Shown here: one piece after another, positions 9,342 to 18,844 of the stretch
Position numbering within the stretch: the stretch's first letter is position 1
Layout of the letters: every line of letters begins with the position of its first letter
DNA from: K189A clade bacterium
GTDB lineage: Bacteria > Pseudomonadota > Gammaproteobacteria > Pseudomonadales > Azotimanducaceae
Direction of reading: 5' to 3'
NCBI GenBank assembly: GCA_902528515.1
Contig: CABZTD010000006.1
Coordinates: forward strand, 24,927 to 88,926
DNA length: 64,000 bases
Program-made: the position numbers and the translations under genes
The notes under the pieces: model-generated
What the model was told of the DNA's origin: nothing
The model's input: only the letters and a program-made list of their open reading frames with translations
Database searches by the model: none

Positions 9342-10472
9342 ATGAGCAGCGTTCGCCTGCAGGTCAACCTTGATGCGCTCGCAGAAAATTTTCATAAGCT
9401 GCGTCGGCGAGGCGCGCAAAGCATGCCTGCAAATATGTCGGCTGCCGTCGTCAAGGCCAATGGCTACGGTCTCGGCATGCACGTTGTGGCAAGTCGACTT
9501 TACCAGGAGGGCTGCCGGCGCTTCTTCGTGGCTACTGCCGCAGAAGGGGTGCAAGTGCGAACCTTGTTACCCGATGTCCACATCTATGTGCTCGCCGGAG
9601 CGACAAGACAAACCCTTGGCGACCTAAAGGCCTATCAGTTGACTCCGGTTCTAAATACCCGCCAGCAATGTGAACTCTGGTCCCCAACACGCCAACCCGC
9701 CGCCTTACACATCGATACGGGCATGCATCGGCTTGGCATGTCTTGGGATGATGACCTGTCGCAACTGCCAGCTTTGCAGCTTGAGCTTCTCATAACGCAT
9801 TTCGCTCGGGCGGACGAGTGGAGCGACACCCTTCGCTCGCAGCAGACCCAGCGCTTTGAGAGTTGCTTTGCTGCATTGCGCGAACGTCATCCGGATCTTT
9901 TGGCGAGTTTGAATAACAGTGCCGCGGTTTTGACGGATCAACGGAAGAAAGTAGCACTCTTGCAAAGCGAGCATCAAGGCTGCGTTGACCGCCTTGGTGT
10001 GGGGCTTTACGGAGTCAATCCACACACCCAGACCGATACGCCGGCGGCAAAACAGCTGCTTGCTAATGTCGCCACTCTCGAGGCCGAGGTGATGCAGGTG
10101 CGTCGGGTGAGGGCCGGCGCCACGGTAGGGTACGGCAGCACTCATTGCGTTAGCGGCTCCGGTCGTTTGGTAACCATCGGCGCGGGCTATGCCGATGGTG
10201 TGCCCCGCCTGCTGTCCAACCAAGGCCATGTCTTCTTTCAGGGCTACCGACTGCCCATCGTCGGTCGTATCAGCATGGATTCCCTAGTTGTTGAGCTAGC
10301 GGATGAAACCTCGATGACCTGTGAGATTGACGAGGGTGATTGGGTCGAAATCTTTGGCCCCCATTTGTCCGTTGAGGAGGTTGCGAGCCAAGCCCAAACC
10401 ATTGCTTATGAGATTTTCACCGGGCTGGGATCTCGGGTGCAACGACTGTCATACTCTCAGCAAGGCGAGTAA
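9342..10472 (+). CDS. alr: Alanine racemase
   Basis: 'AAVVKANGYGLGMHVVA' PLP lysine motif; 'VGYGSTHCVSGSGRLVTIGAGYADGVPR' C-terminal domain. Confidence 0.93.
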   Translation: MSSVRLQVNLDALAENFHKLRRRGAQSMPANMSAAVVKANGYGLGMHVVASRLYQEGCRRFFVATAAEGVQVRTLLPDVHIYVLAGATRQTLGDLKAYQLTPVLNTRQQCELWSPTRQPAALHIDTGMHRLGMSWDDDLSQLPALQLELLITHFARADEWSDTLRSQQTQRFESCFAALRERHPDLLASLNNSAAVLTDQRKKVALLQSEHQGCVDRLGVGLYGVNPHTQTDTPAAKQLLANVATLEAEVMQVRRVRAGATVGYGSTHCVSGSGRLVTIGAGYADGVPRLLSNQGHVFFQGYRLPIVGRISMDSLVVELADETSMTCEIDEGDWVEIFGPHLSVEEVASQAQTIAYEIFTGLGSRVQRLSYSQQGE

Positions 10473-10487
10473 CGAAGGGGCGGCAAG

Positions 10488-11297
10488 ATGTCAGCAGTCG
10501 ATAGGAACGGTGTGTTAGCCGGCAAGGTAGCGGTCATTACAGGCGCTAGCCGAGGGATTGGCGACGCGCTGGCGCGACGTTATGCCATGGAAGGTGCAAG
10601 GGTCGTAGTCTCGGCCCGAACAGTGGAGGGTGGAGACCATTACCTACCAGGATCGATTAATGAAACCGTCGCCGATATCTTGGCAGCTGGTGGTGAGGCG
10701 ATCGCCGTTAAAGCGGACCTAGCTGTGGCGGAGGATCGACAGCGCCTGGTGGATGCCGCTATAGAAGCCTATGGCGGTGTTGATATTTTGGTTAACAACG
10801 CCGCCATTACCTATTTTATTCCAGTGACCGATTTCCCAGAAAAGCGCTTTCGATTGATGATTGATGTGCAGGTATGGGCTCCGTTTGAGCTGGCGCAGCT
10901 GGTATTGCAGGGCATGCGGGAGCGAGGGTCAGGCTGGATACTCAATGTGTCTTCACATGCTGCCCTGCATCCTGAGAAAACCATGCAAGGCAGAGGCGGT
11001 ACGGTTTACGGCATGTGTAAGGCGGCCCTCGAACGATTTACCACGGGCCTGGCGCAAGAAGTCTACGACGAGGGCATTGGCGTCAATGTGATTTCACCGG
11101 GCTTGGTGGCAACGCCAGGAGTCATGCATCACAAGTTGATTAATGAAAGCAATGAAGATCGAGTAACGCCGGTCGAGCATATGGCAGAGGCGTGTCTACA
11201 CCTGTGTCATGGTGATCCGCAAACTTTGACCGGGCGCATCGACTATGCCGATTCGGTAATGGAAGAGTTTTCGCTCAGTGCCAGATCACTGATTTGA
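10488..11297 (+). CDS. SDR family oxidoreductase
   Basis: GASRGIGDALARRYA, NNAAI, and 'YGMCKAALERFT' (YxxxK). Confidence 0.9.
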   Translation: MSAVDRNGVLAGKVAVITGASRGIGDALARRYAMEGARVVVSARTVEGGDHYLPGSINETVADILAAGGEAIAVKADLAVAEDRQRLVDAAIEAYGGVDILVNNAAITYFIPVTDFPEKRFRLMIDVQVWAPFELAQLVLQGMRERGSGWILNVSSHAALHPEKTMQGRGGTVYGMCKAALERFTTGLAQEVYDEGIGVNVISPGLVATPGVMHHKLINESNEDRVTPVEHMAEACLHLCHGDPQTLTGRIDYADSVMEEFSLSARSLI

Positions 11298-11342
11298 CTA
11301 GCGAAGTCTGATACGGCTTAGACACTCGTCGGGAGAAAATAA

Positions 11343-12755
11343 ATGACTGAGATTTCAAGATTTGCAACCCACAATGAATACCCCGATCAATCAGTAGAGG
11401 GGATGGATCTGCGGCATTTGTTGCATCCCTCTACGAATCTTGCACAACACCAGCAGCATGGCCCCATAGTGTTGGAGAGTGCCGACGGTGTTTACATCAC
11501 CGACAATCAGGGCAAGCAATATCTCGAAGGTATGTCAGGCCTCTGGTGCACGGCGATTGGCTATGGTCAGGAGGAGCTGGCCAAGGTGGCCTATGATCAG
11601 ATGCGAAAGCTAAATTATTCACAGTTATTTGCAGGCCGTACAAATGAGCCTTCTGTGTTGTTGGCTGACAAGCTGAAGAGAATGGCACCCTTCGATGCTG
11701 GCAGGGTGTTTTTTGGACTTTCAGGCAGCGACGCTAACGACACTCAAATTAAGCTGATCTGGTACTACAACAACGCGCTTGGTCGGCCAGAAAAGAAAAA
11801 GATCATTTCTCGCAAACGCGGATACCACGGGGTAACCGTTGCTAGTGGCTCACTCACAGGCCTGCCTCCCTTCCATGCGGCCTTTGATCTGCCCATGCCC
11901 GGGATCCTGCACACCACGTCACCGCACTATTACAGTGAAGGAATGCCTGGAGAATCACAGAGTGACTTTCTGCAGCGACTGGTAGATGACCTTGAGCAGA
12001 TGATCGAAAGCGAAGGACCGGAAACGGTTGCCGCCTTTATTGCAGAACCGATTCTAGGGGCGGGTGGGGTCATCGTACCTCCAGAAAATTACTATCCACG
12101 TATTCAGCATGTACTCGACAAGTACGATATTGCCTTTATCGACGATGAGGTGATCTGCGGCTTCGGACGCACGGGTAAGCCATTTGGCGCAGAGTCCTTG
12201 GACATCCGCCCAACCACCATGAGTATTGCCAAGGCGCTTTCATCTGCCTACTTGCCGATCAGTGCAGTGCTGATACCCGAAAACATGTATGAAGCATTTG
12301 CGGATCGGTCGGGTGAGCTTGGCAACTTTTCCCATGGGTTTACCTATTCAGGGCATCCGGTTTGTGCGGCTGTAGCGTTGCGAAATTTAGAGATCATGGA
12401 AGAGCTATCGCTGTTCGAGCACGCTGAAAAAATGGGCGACATCCTGCAGCAGCGTTTGCAATCATTTGTTGATCACCCGCTTATTGGCGAAGTGCGAGGC
12501 AAAGGGCTGATAGCGGCTCTTGAGCTGGTTCGCTGCCGCGAGCCGCGTACACCGTTTAAGCCGAGCGATGGAGTGGGTGCTTACTGTTCGAATGCCTGTC
12601 ATGAAGCGGGTCTGGTGTTGCGTAATCTCGGCGATGCCGTGGCAATTTGTCCACCGCTTATCATTACCGAAGCGCAAATCGATGAACTGATCAGCAAATT
12701 GACCAAGGCACTTGATCAAACTCTGAGCTGGACCCAGAAACAGGGGCTGCTTTAG
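11343..12755 (+). CDS. Class III PLP-dependent aminotransferase
   Basis: '[47 protein letters not shown]' PLP-lysine signature. Confidence 0.9.
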   Translation: MTEISRFATHNEYPDQSVEGMDLRHLLHPSTNLAQHQQHGPIVLESADGVYITDNQGKQYLEGMSGLWCTAIGYGQEELAKVAYDQMRKLNYSQLFAGRTNEPSVLLADKLKRMAPFDAGRVFFGLSGSDANDTQIKLIWYYNNALGRPEKKKIISRKRGYHGVTVASGSLTGLPPFHAAFDLPMPGILHTTSPHYYSEGMPGESQSDFLQRLVDDLEQMIESEGPETVAAFIAEPILGAGGVIVPPENYYPRIQHVLDKYDIAFIDDEVICGFGRTGKPFGAESLDIRPTTMSIAKALSSAYLPISAVLIPENMYEAFADRSGELGNFSHGFTYSGHPVCAAVALRNLEIMEELSLFEHAEKMGDILQQRLQSFVDHPLIGEVRGKGLIAALELVRCREPRTPFKPSDGVGAYCSNACHEAGLVLRNLGDAVAICPPLIITEAQIDELISKLTKALDQTLSWTQKQGLL

Positions 12756-12992
12756 CAGGTCACCTGGAGAGGCCAAACCAAGAGGCCAATCACAAACTCC
12801 ACTTCGCGATCGAAGCAAGCACAGTCTTTCCCGCGGACTCTCCTTGGGTCGTTACTGAGCACTCGTCGTAAAGTGGCGGCGAAATGCATTGACGAGGTGA
12901 TCATCACACCGTCCTTCCTGGTTTCAAATCCGTCGCAGAGCAATATCGGATATCGGTTATCATGGTAGGCAAAGGGCGAGAGGAATTACACA

Positions 12993-14162
12993 ATGCACCT
13001 AATACCCGATTTCGATTTTGGACATGGAGAGACTATTGGTCAGCTGCGAGATAGCGTAGCAAGCTTCTGCGCCAAAGAACTTGCCCCGCGAGCAGCTGAG
13101 ATTGATCGTAATAATGAGTTTCCCCGGGATCTATGGCCGAGGTTGGGTGATCTCGGCGTGCTGGGTATGACCGTGCCCCCCGAATACGGTGGCGTTGACA
13201 TGGGCTATTTGGCCCACACCGTTGTATTAGAGGAAATCAGTCGGGCCTCAGGGTCAGTTGGACTGTCCTACGGCGCGCATTCAAACTTATGCGTAAATCA
13301 GATTGTGCGTTTTGGTACACACGAGCAGCGCCAGAATTACTTACCCAAGTTGGTCTCGGGAGAGTATCTAGGGGCGCTCGCCATGAGTGAGCCAGGCTCA
13401 GGTTCTGATGTGGTGAGTCTCAGTCTTCGCGCAACCGATGACGGCGACGATTACGTGCTTAACGGCAATAAAATGTGGATAACCAATGGCCCAGGAGCCG
13501 ACGTATTGGTTGTGTACGCGACAATCGATCCGACATTGGGCTCCAAAGGCATCACTGCGTTTCTTATCGAGAAAGACATGGTGGGGTTCACCACAGGCGG
13601 CAAGCTAGACAAAATGGGCATGCGTGGATCCGATACAGCAGAGCTGATCTTTGAAGACTGTCGCGTTCCAAAGCGTCAGATTCTTGGCAAAGTGGGCCAG
13701 GGCGTTAGTATTCTCATGAGTGGCCTCGATTATGAGCGAGTGGTATTAGCAGGCGGGGCACTAGGACTCAGTCGTGCGGCTCTCGATGTAGTAATGCCTT
13801 ATCTACACGAGCGCAAACAGTTTGGACAGTCCATTGGTGAGTTTCAGCTTATGCAAGCAAAAATTGCAGATATGTACACCGAGACCAATGCCGCCAGGGC
13901 TTATGTATATTCTGTGGCGGCTGCCTGCGACGCTGATCGTACAACGCGAATCGACGCAGCTGGATGCATACTCTATGCGGCTGAACGAGCCACACAACAT
14001 GCTCTGCAGGCAGTTCAGGCGTTGGGCGGGAACGGTTACATTAATGACTACCCAGCAGCGCGTCTGTTGCGCGACGCTAAGCTGTATGAGATCGGCGCGG
14101 GAACCAGTGAAATTCGGCGTATGCTGATTGGTAGAGAGTTATTCGACGCGACTAGAGCATAG
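12993..14162 (+). CDS. Acyl-CoA dehydrogenase, isovaleryl-CoA dehydrogenase-like
   Basis: '[31 protein letters not shown]', '[43 protein letters not shown]' are typical of IVD. Confidence 0.88.
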   Translation: MHLIPDFDFGHGETIGQLRDSVASFCAKELAPRAAEIDRNNEFPRDLWPRLGDLGVLGMTVPPEYGGVDMGYLAHTVVLEEISRASGSVGLSYGAHSNLCVNQIVRFGTHEQRQNYLPKLVSGEYLGALAMSEPGSGSDVVSLSLRATDDGDDYVLNGNKMWITNGPGADVLVVYATIDPTLGSKGITAFLIEKDMVGFTTGGKLDKMGMRGSDTAELIFEDCRVPKRQILGKVGQGVSILMSGLDYERVVLAGGALGLSRAALDVVMPYLHERKQFGQSIGEFQLMQAKIADMYTETNAARAYVYSVAAACDADRTTRIDAAGCILYAAERATQHALQAVQALGGNGYINDYPAARLLRDAKLYEIGAGTSEIRRMLIGRELFDATRA

Positions 14163-14260
14163 CGGTACAATGTAGATACTCGTCAATGGAGGTAAACCTC
14201 TATAGACCATCTCCTCGTCAAACGAACATTAATATTGGGAAAAAGAAGGAAGCTGCTTTT

Positions 14261-14839
14261 ATGCTTAGAAAGGCGACTGGTGCATTTACGCTTTTGCTCT
14301 CCTCGGCGATTTATGCGGTCCCACCCGGCACTGAAGATGAAATTGCGGAAAGAATAAAACCTTTTGGAACGCTTGCCAGAGCTGAGAAAAGCTCCGTAGA
14401 GGTAGTGCCTGCAGTGAAGCAACCTTTGGCGCTCGAAAAAGTTGAATTGTCCGAAGGTAGCGAGCACGTAGTGGAGATGCTAAATGCGGGCGAAGATGGG
14501 AGCATGGTCTTTAAGCCCGCAGTCTTGAAGGTATCTATCGGCGATACTATTCATTTTAAGGCAACCGACCTAGCGCACAATTCGGCTTCAATCGATGGCA
14601 TGGTGCCTGAAGGTGCGAAGAGTTGGGCGGGTGCCCTTAGCGCAGATATTAGCGTAACGCTTGATCAGGAGGGCATTTACGTCTACCAGTGCGACCCGCA
14701 TGTGGTTATGGCCATGGTTGGAGTGGTTCAGGTCGGAAAAGCGGTGAATAGAGAAGCCATAGAGGCTTCGGCAGAAGCGATGAAAGCTCAGTTTGCTATG
14801 AATACCGACCGACTAGAAAATTATCTGTCCAGACTTTGA
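14261..14839 (+). CDS. Pseudoazurin-like cupredoxin with N-terminal extension
   Basis: ATG 14261 gives a signal peptide; cupredoxin ligand motifs AHNSASIDGMVPEGA and YQCDPHVVMAMVG (His, Cys, His, Met). Confidence 0.85.
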   Translation: MLRKATGAFTLLLSSAIYAVPPGTEDEIAERIKPFGTLARAEKSSVEVVPAVKQPLALEKVELSEGSEHVVEMLNAGEDGSMVFKPAVLKVSIGDTIHFKATDLAHNSASIDGMVPEGAKSWAGALSADISVTLDQEGIYVYQCDPHVVMAMVGVVQVGKAVNREAIEASAEAMKAQFAMNTDRLENYLSRL

Positions 14840-14982
14840 TAGGAAACACGCGGATGAAAAATTTTCGCTACTGACCTTTAATCTTTTGGACTGCAGGCTT
14901 AGGCAAGTTCAGCATCGCGTTATGCTCTTGCCACTATGGAAGAAGCAGAATCCACCCTTGTAAGAGCCTCGACAAGGCCCTA

Positions 14983-14999
14983 CGCACAAGAATGGTGCG
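14983..14999. promoter_or_regulatory. Candidate NtrC (NRI)-binding palindrome
   Basis: CGCAC-AAGAATG-GTGCG, 17 bp, same layout as TGCAC-N7-GTGCA. Lies about 170 bp upstream of the sigma-54-like element at 15171. Confidence 0.5.
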
Positions 15000-15169
15000 G
15001 CATGGTAACTTGCTCGCGCTGTTATAGAGCGGTGAAAGCAGATTCCCCGGCTGCCGCTTTTCCTTAATGCGCTTTCGTTATTCGGTTGTTATTGAATTTG
15101 GGGAAAAAAGTTAATTAAAACAGTCGTTAAGCCCTCTAATGGTGCGTTGGAGCGGACTTAGCCAAAAGT

Positions 15170-15186
15170 TGGCCCGTATGTTGCTT
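15170..15186 (+). promoter_or_regulatory. Candidate sigma-54 (-24/-12) promoter for the porin gene
   Basis: TTGGCCCGTATGTTGCTTT: GG (15171-15172), N10, GC (15183-15184); close to TGGCACG-N4-TTGCT. Confidence 0.55.
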
Positions 15187-15306
15187 TAACATGCGGGCAC
15201 GAAAGCGTATATTAGGGCTCAAAGGCGTCATTGGCTGTAACACGACTGACGCTAGGAGCAGGTGAACGAGAGTTCTAGCAAATTACTCAATCTGTCAGGA
15301 GAGACG

Positions 15307-15942
15307 ATGAAAACACTCACTAAAGCCATATCCGCTGCAGCAATCGCTGTGGGCTCGTTAGGAGCGACCTCTGTCGCAAGTGCCGATGTTTCTTACAACA
15401 TAGGATACGCGTCCGAGTATTACTACCGAGGTTTTTACCAGAAGAATTCTTCAGCAAGCGCTGGAATAGACTACGAGGAAGGCGGATTTTACGTCGGAGC
15501 TTGGACTGCTGACGTTGGTGAGGGGCTGGAGTACGACATTTACGGCGGATACGGAATGGACATCGGTGATATTTCCGTAGGCGTTGGATTTACGGGGTAT
15601 TATTACACCGACGACTTTGACGATACCTACGAAGAAGTGAATCTCAGCGTGGGATACGGTCCAGTGTCTATCGGCTACTCATTCGGCGAGTGGGACGGCG
15701 ATGGCGGTCAGGATTATGACTTTCTGGATATCTCAATCGACTTGGGCTCAGGTTTTTATGGAACCTACGGTTCGTTTGGTGACGAATTTGATGGCGACTA
15801 CTTCGAGCTCGGGTATGGCACCACTGTTTCGGACATCGACGTGGGTGTTGCTTTGATCTTCCCTAGCGACGAAATCGAACAAGCCGACGGAGAAAACGGC
15901 AACGGCGAAGGGATTGTCTTTTCTCTCGGCAAATCCTTCTAA
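15307..15942 (+). CDS. TorF-like (Gcw_chp) outer-membrane beta-barrel putative porin
   Basis: Signal peptide MKTLTKAISAAAIAVGSLGATSVASA then DVSYNIGYASEYYYRGFYQ; alternating aromatic and acidic beta-strand pattern. Confidence 0.8.
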   Translation: MKTLTKAISAAAIAVGSLGATSVASADVSYNIGYASEYYYRGFYQKNSSASAGIDYEEGGFYVGAWTADVGEGLEYDIYGGYGMDIGDISVGVGFTGYYYTDDFDDTYEEVNLSVGYGPVSIGYSFGEWDGDGGQDYDFLDISIDLGSGFYGTYGSFGDEFDGDYFELGYGTTVSDIDVGVALIFPSDEIEQADGENGNGEGIVFSLGKSF

Positions 15943-15966
15943 CTGGCCGATTAGAACGGATATCAG

Positions 15967-15990
15967 GGGCTCCCTCGGGAGCCCTTTTTT
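15967..15990 (+). terminator. Rho-independent terminator after porin gene
   Basis: GGGCTCCC-TC-GGGAGCCC followed by TTTTTT. Confidence 0.85.
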
Positions 15991-16277
15991 ATGTCATCAC
16001 TAAAAACTCCCCAGCCGCACAGGCTTATTTCCGGGGATCGAAGGCTGTTCATCACAATCCCTGGCCACTTTTTTCCACCCGCTGCCATCCTAACAACAAT
16101 GGCGCCTTGTAATCCTCCCGCCAGAAGTCAGCCGATATGCATCGGGTGTGCCCCTTCTCCTCGCGGGGCCCGTCTGAGCACTGTCGCTTTGTTAGTCAAC
16201 GACTTAAGGGATTATCGGCAATCGGTGGTCTCATGCGTACCTTGGTCGTTATTGCAGATCGCGACGACAGTTTGGCG

Positions 16278-16550
16278 TCAGTTTTCATCCAGAGCTTTCG
16301 CTCCGTTAGCTCCAATTTTCTCCATCTCAGCCAGTCGTTGCTCCAAATAACAAATCTTTGTTTCCAGGGTCGTAACGAGAGCTTCCAGATTTTCAAACTC
16401 GTGCTTTGGTACTAACGAAAGGTTTTTAAGCACCTCCTGAACCTTGGATTCGATATCCTCGCTAATAGAGCGCGCAAGGTCGTTGGGCAAAGTTTCATCG
16501 AGTAAAGTCTTTATAGTCTGGAGTAGCGGGGCGAGCGGATCCATTTGCAT
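16278..16550 (-). CDS. ubiK: Ubiquinone biosynthesis accessory factor UbiK (BMFP domain)
   Basis: From ATG 16550: MQMDPLAPLLQTIKTLLDETLPNDLARSISEDIESKVQEVLKNLSLVPKHEFENLEALV..; divergent from glnK, as is common in gammaproteobacteria. Confidence 0.85.
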   Translation of the reverse strand: MQMDPLAPLLQTIKTLLDETLPNDLARSISEDIESKVQEVLKNLSLVPKHEFENLEALVTTLETKICYLEQRLAEMEKIGANGAKALDEN

Positions 16551-16898
16551 TCTTCTCCTTTTTAGACACTTGTGTTTTGTCGGCATTCTACAGAGCAGCG
16601 ATTCTACAAGGACTGGTTCTCAAGTCCCTATGCAGAGACCGAAATAGCTCCTTAGGCGCCGATGATTTGGTCCAGTGTTTATGTGCGCATTGGTCGGCTG
16701 CGTCTCCCCGAAAGCACCAATTTAAAGCATTGCCGCCCAACGATGCCTTAATTTAGAGCCTAAATACCAAAAAAGGCGAGGTAAGGGTGAGTCTTTAGGC
16801 TGAATTAAGTGCTTCGGAAGTGCGCGCCGCCGCGTTATGGCCGCATTGTGTGTGGTTTTGCCCTGATTTTGTGCTTTGTTAAGACTTCGACAAAAAGT

Positions 16899-16915
16899 AG
16901 GCACGTATATTGCTT
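16899..16915 (+). promoter_or_regulatory. Candidate sigma-54 promoter for glnK-amt
   Basis: AGGCACGTATATTGCTT: GG (16900-16901), N10, GC (16912-16913), near-consensus -24/-12. Confidence 0.7.
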
Positions 16916-17090
16916 CGGTTTAAGCGGGTTCTTTGGGTGGAAAACTCGTGTCTTGGAGAGCAAACGACTTACCCTTGTCGCTATTCAAAACGGCTCGATT
17001 CATGGAGAATTTCGTAGCAACAAGAGTTTGATCTTCCACACCAAACAGGTATCGGTGGACTAAGGTTTTCTAGGTACCCCCAACGTTTAG

Positions 17091-17438
<348 letters not shown>

Positions 17439-17462
17439 CCCCAAACATTTGGAGTAAGGATT

Positions 17463-18674
17463 TTGGAAGATCTAATACAATTAGCGTACGCAGTAGACAC
17501 GTTCTACTTCTTGGTAATGGGGGCCATGGTAATGTTCATGGCTCCAGGCTTTGCTATGCTCGAAGCGGGCATGGTTCGATCAAAGAACACATCGGGCATT
17601 CTGGTCAAGAATGTTGGGCTGTTCTCGATAGCTTGCATTATGTACATTTTAATCGGGTACGATCTGATGTACGCGGGCGGTATGATGTTAAGCCCTGACA
17701 ACAGCGTGGAAGACGTTTTGGCCTCTGGGGGCGACGTCTATTATTCCGGCAAATCTGACTTTTTCTTCCAAGTGGTCTTCGTCGCAACGGCTATGTCAAT
17801 TATTTCCGGCGCCGTTGCTGAAAGGATGAAGGTGTGGTCATTTCTTCTGTTCGCCATCATCATGACGGGCGTTATTTATCCAATTCAAGGAAGTTGGAGT
17901 TGGGGAGGTGGTTTCCTCTCCGACGCCGGCTTCGTTGACTTTGCTGGCTCTGGTATTGTCCACATGTGCGGTGCTGCTGCGGCCTTGGCTGGAGTGATTT
18001 TGCTTGGGCCGAGATCTGGGAAGTATAATGACGATGGCACGATAACTCCTATTCCAGGATGTAACATGCCGCTAGCGACACTGGGAATGTTCATACTGTG
18101 GTTTGGCTGGTTTGGTTTTAATGGTGGTTCAGAGCTAAAGCTAAGCAATGTAGACGAAGCCAATGCAGTAGCTCAGGTTTTTGTTAACACAAACATGGCC
18201 GCCGCCTGCGGAGCCGTTGCGGCCCTAGTTATGTCGCAAATCATGTTTGGCAGGGCAGATATCACTATGGCGCTCAACGGAGCGCTCGCTGGGCTGGTCT
18301 CGATAACGGCTGAGCCGTTGTCTGGGACTCACGCGGAATCTATGCTGATTGGCGCGATTGGTGGCGTAATCGTCGTTCTTTCGCTAGTAGCCTTGGACAA
18401 GATAAAAATCGACGATCCGGTAGGCGCCATTTCCGTCCACGGGACGTGCGGTATTTGGGGCTTGCTCGCTGTGCTCATAACAAGCGATGACGCTACACTT
18501 ACGGGCCAGTTAACCGGCTTGGGAGCAATCTTAGGGTTTACCTTCGTCTCCGCTCTGGTCGTTTGGTTCATCATAAAAATGATATTCGGAATTCGAGTGT
18601 CAGAGGAGGAAGAGCTCGCGGGCCTTGACTCCTCAGAAGTCGGCATTACTGCTTATCCTGAATTCAATAAGTAG
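17463..18674 (+). CDS. amt: Ammonium transporter (copy 1)
   Basis: Amt/Rh family: 'FAGSGIVHMCGAAAALAG', 'LGMFILWFGWFGFNGGS', 'SVHGTCGIWGLLAV'. Apparent TTG start with GGAGTAAGG upstream. Confidence 0.93.
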   Translation: MEDLIQLAYAVDTFYFLVMGAMVMFMAPGFAMLEAGMVRSKNTSGILVKNVGLFSIACIMYILIGYDLMYAGGMMLSPDNSVEDVLASGGDVYYSGKSDFFFQVVFVATAMSIISGAVAERMKVWSFLLFAIIMTGVIYPIQGSWSWGGGFLSDAGFVDFAGSGIVHMCGAAAALAGVILLGPRSGKYNDDGTITPIPGCNMPLATLGMFILWFGWFGFNGGSELKLSNVDEANAVAQVFVNTNMAAACGAVAALVMSQIMFGRADITMALNGALAGLVSITAEPLSGTHAESMLIGAIGGVIVVLSLVALDKIKIDDPVGAISVHGTCGIWGLLAVLITSDDATLTGQLTGLGAILGFTFVSALVVWFIIKMIFGIRVSEEEELAGLDSSEVGITAYPEFNK

Positions 18675-18700
18675 TCGATTAACTCTCTCTAGCGATAAAC

Positions 18701-18723
18701 GTGGCGGCCTAAGGCCGCCACGA
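18701..18723. other. Perfect inverted repeat/hairpin between the two amt genes
   Basis: CGTGGCGGCC-TAA-GGCCGCCACG, 10-bp stem with 3-nt loop; no following T-tract. Confidence 0.85.
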
Positions 18724-18844
18724 TACCCATAACCAGATTGCAAAAAATCCAGCGAAAGTGCGGAGGGGCAGGAAATTGGGTCCTTTCGGCACGTCGGTAA
18801 TGTTCTGCGAACACGACCCCTAATTAGTGAAATGGAGAGATACG

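Noticed and set aside
9114-10229. Long minus-strand ORFs (146 and 174 aa) opposite cytochrome c4 and alr
   Set aside because: Shadow ORFs of strongly supported plus-strand genes.
12752-12943. 63-aa minus-strand ORF in the gap before the IVD-like gene
   Set aside because: No recognisable motif or convincing ribosome-binding site; insufficient support.
15991-16415. ORFs of 119 and 92 aa between the porin terminator and ubiK
   Set aside because: No domain-like character; one overlaps ubiK antisense and the other begins in the terminator T-tract.
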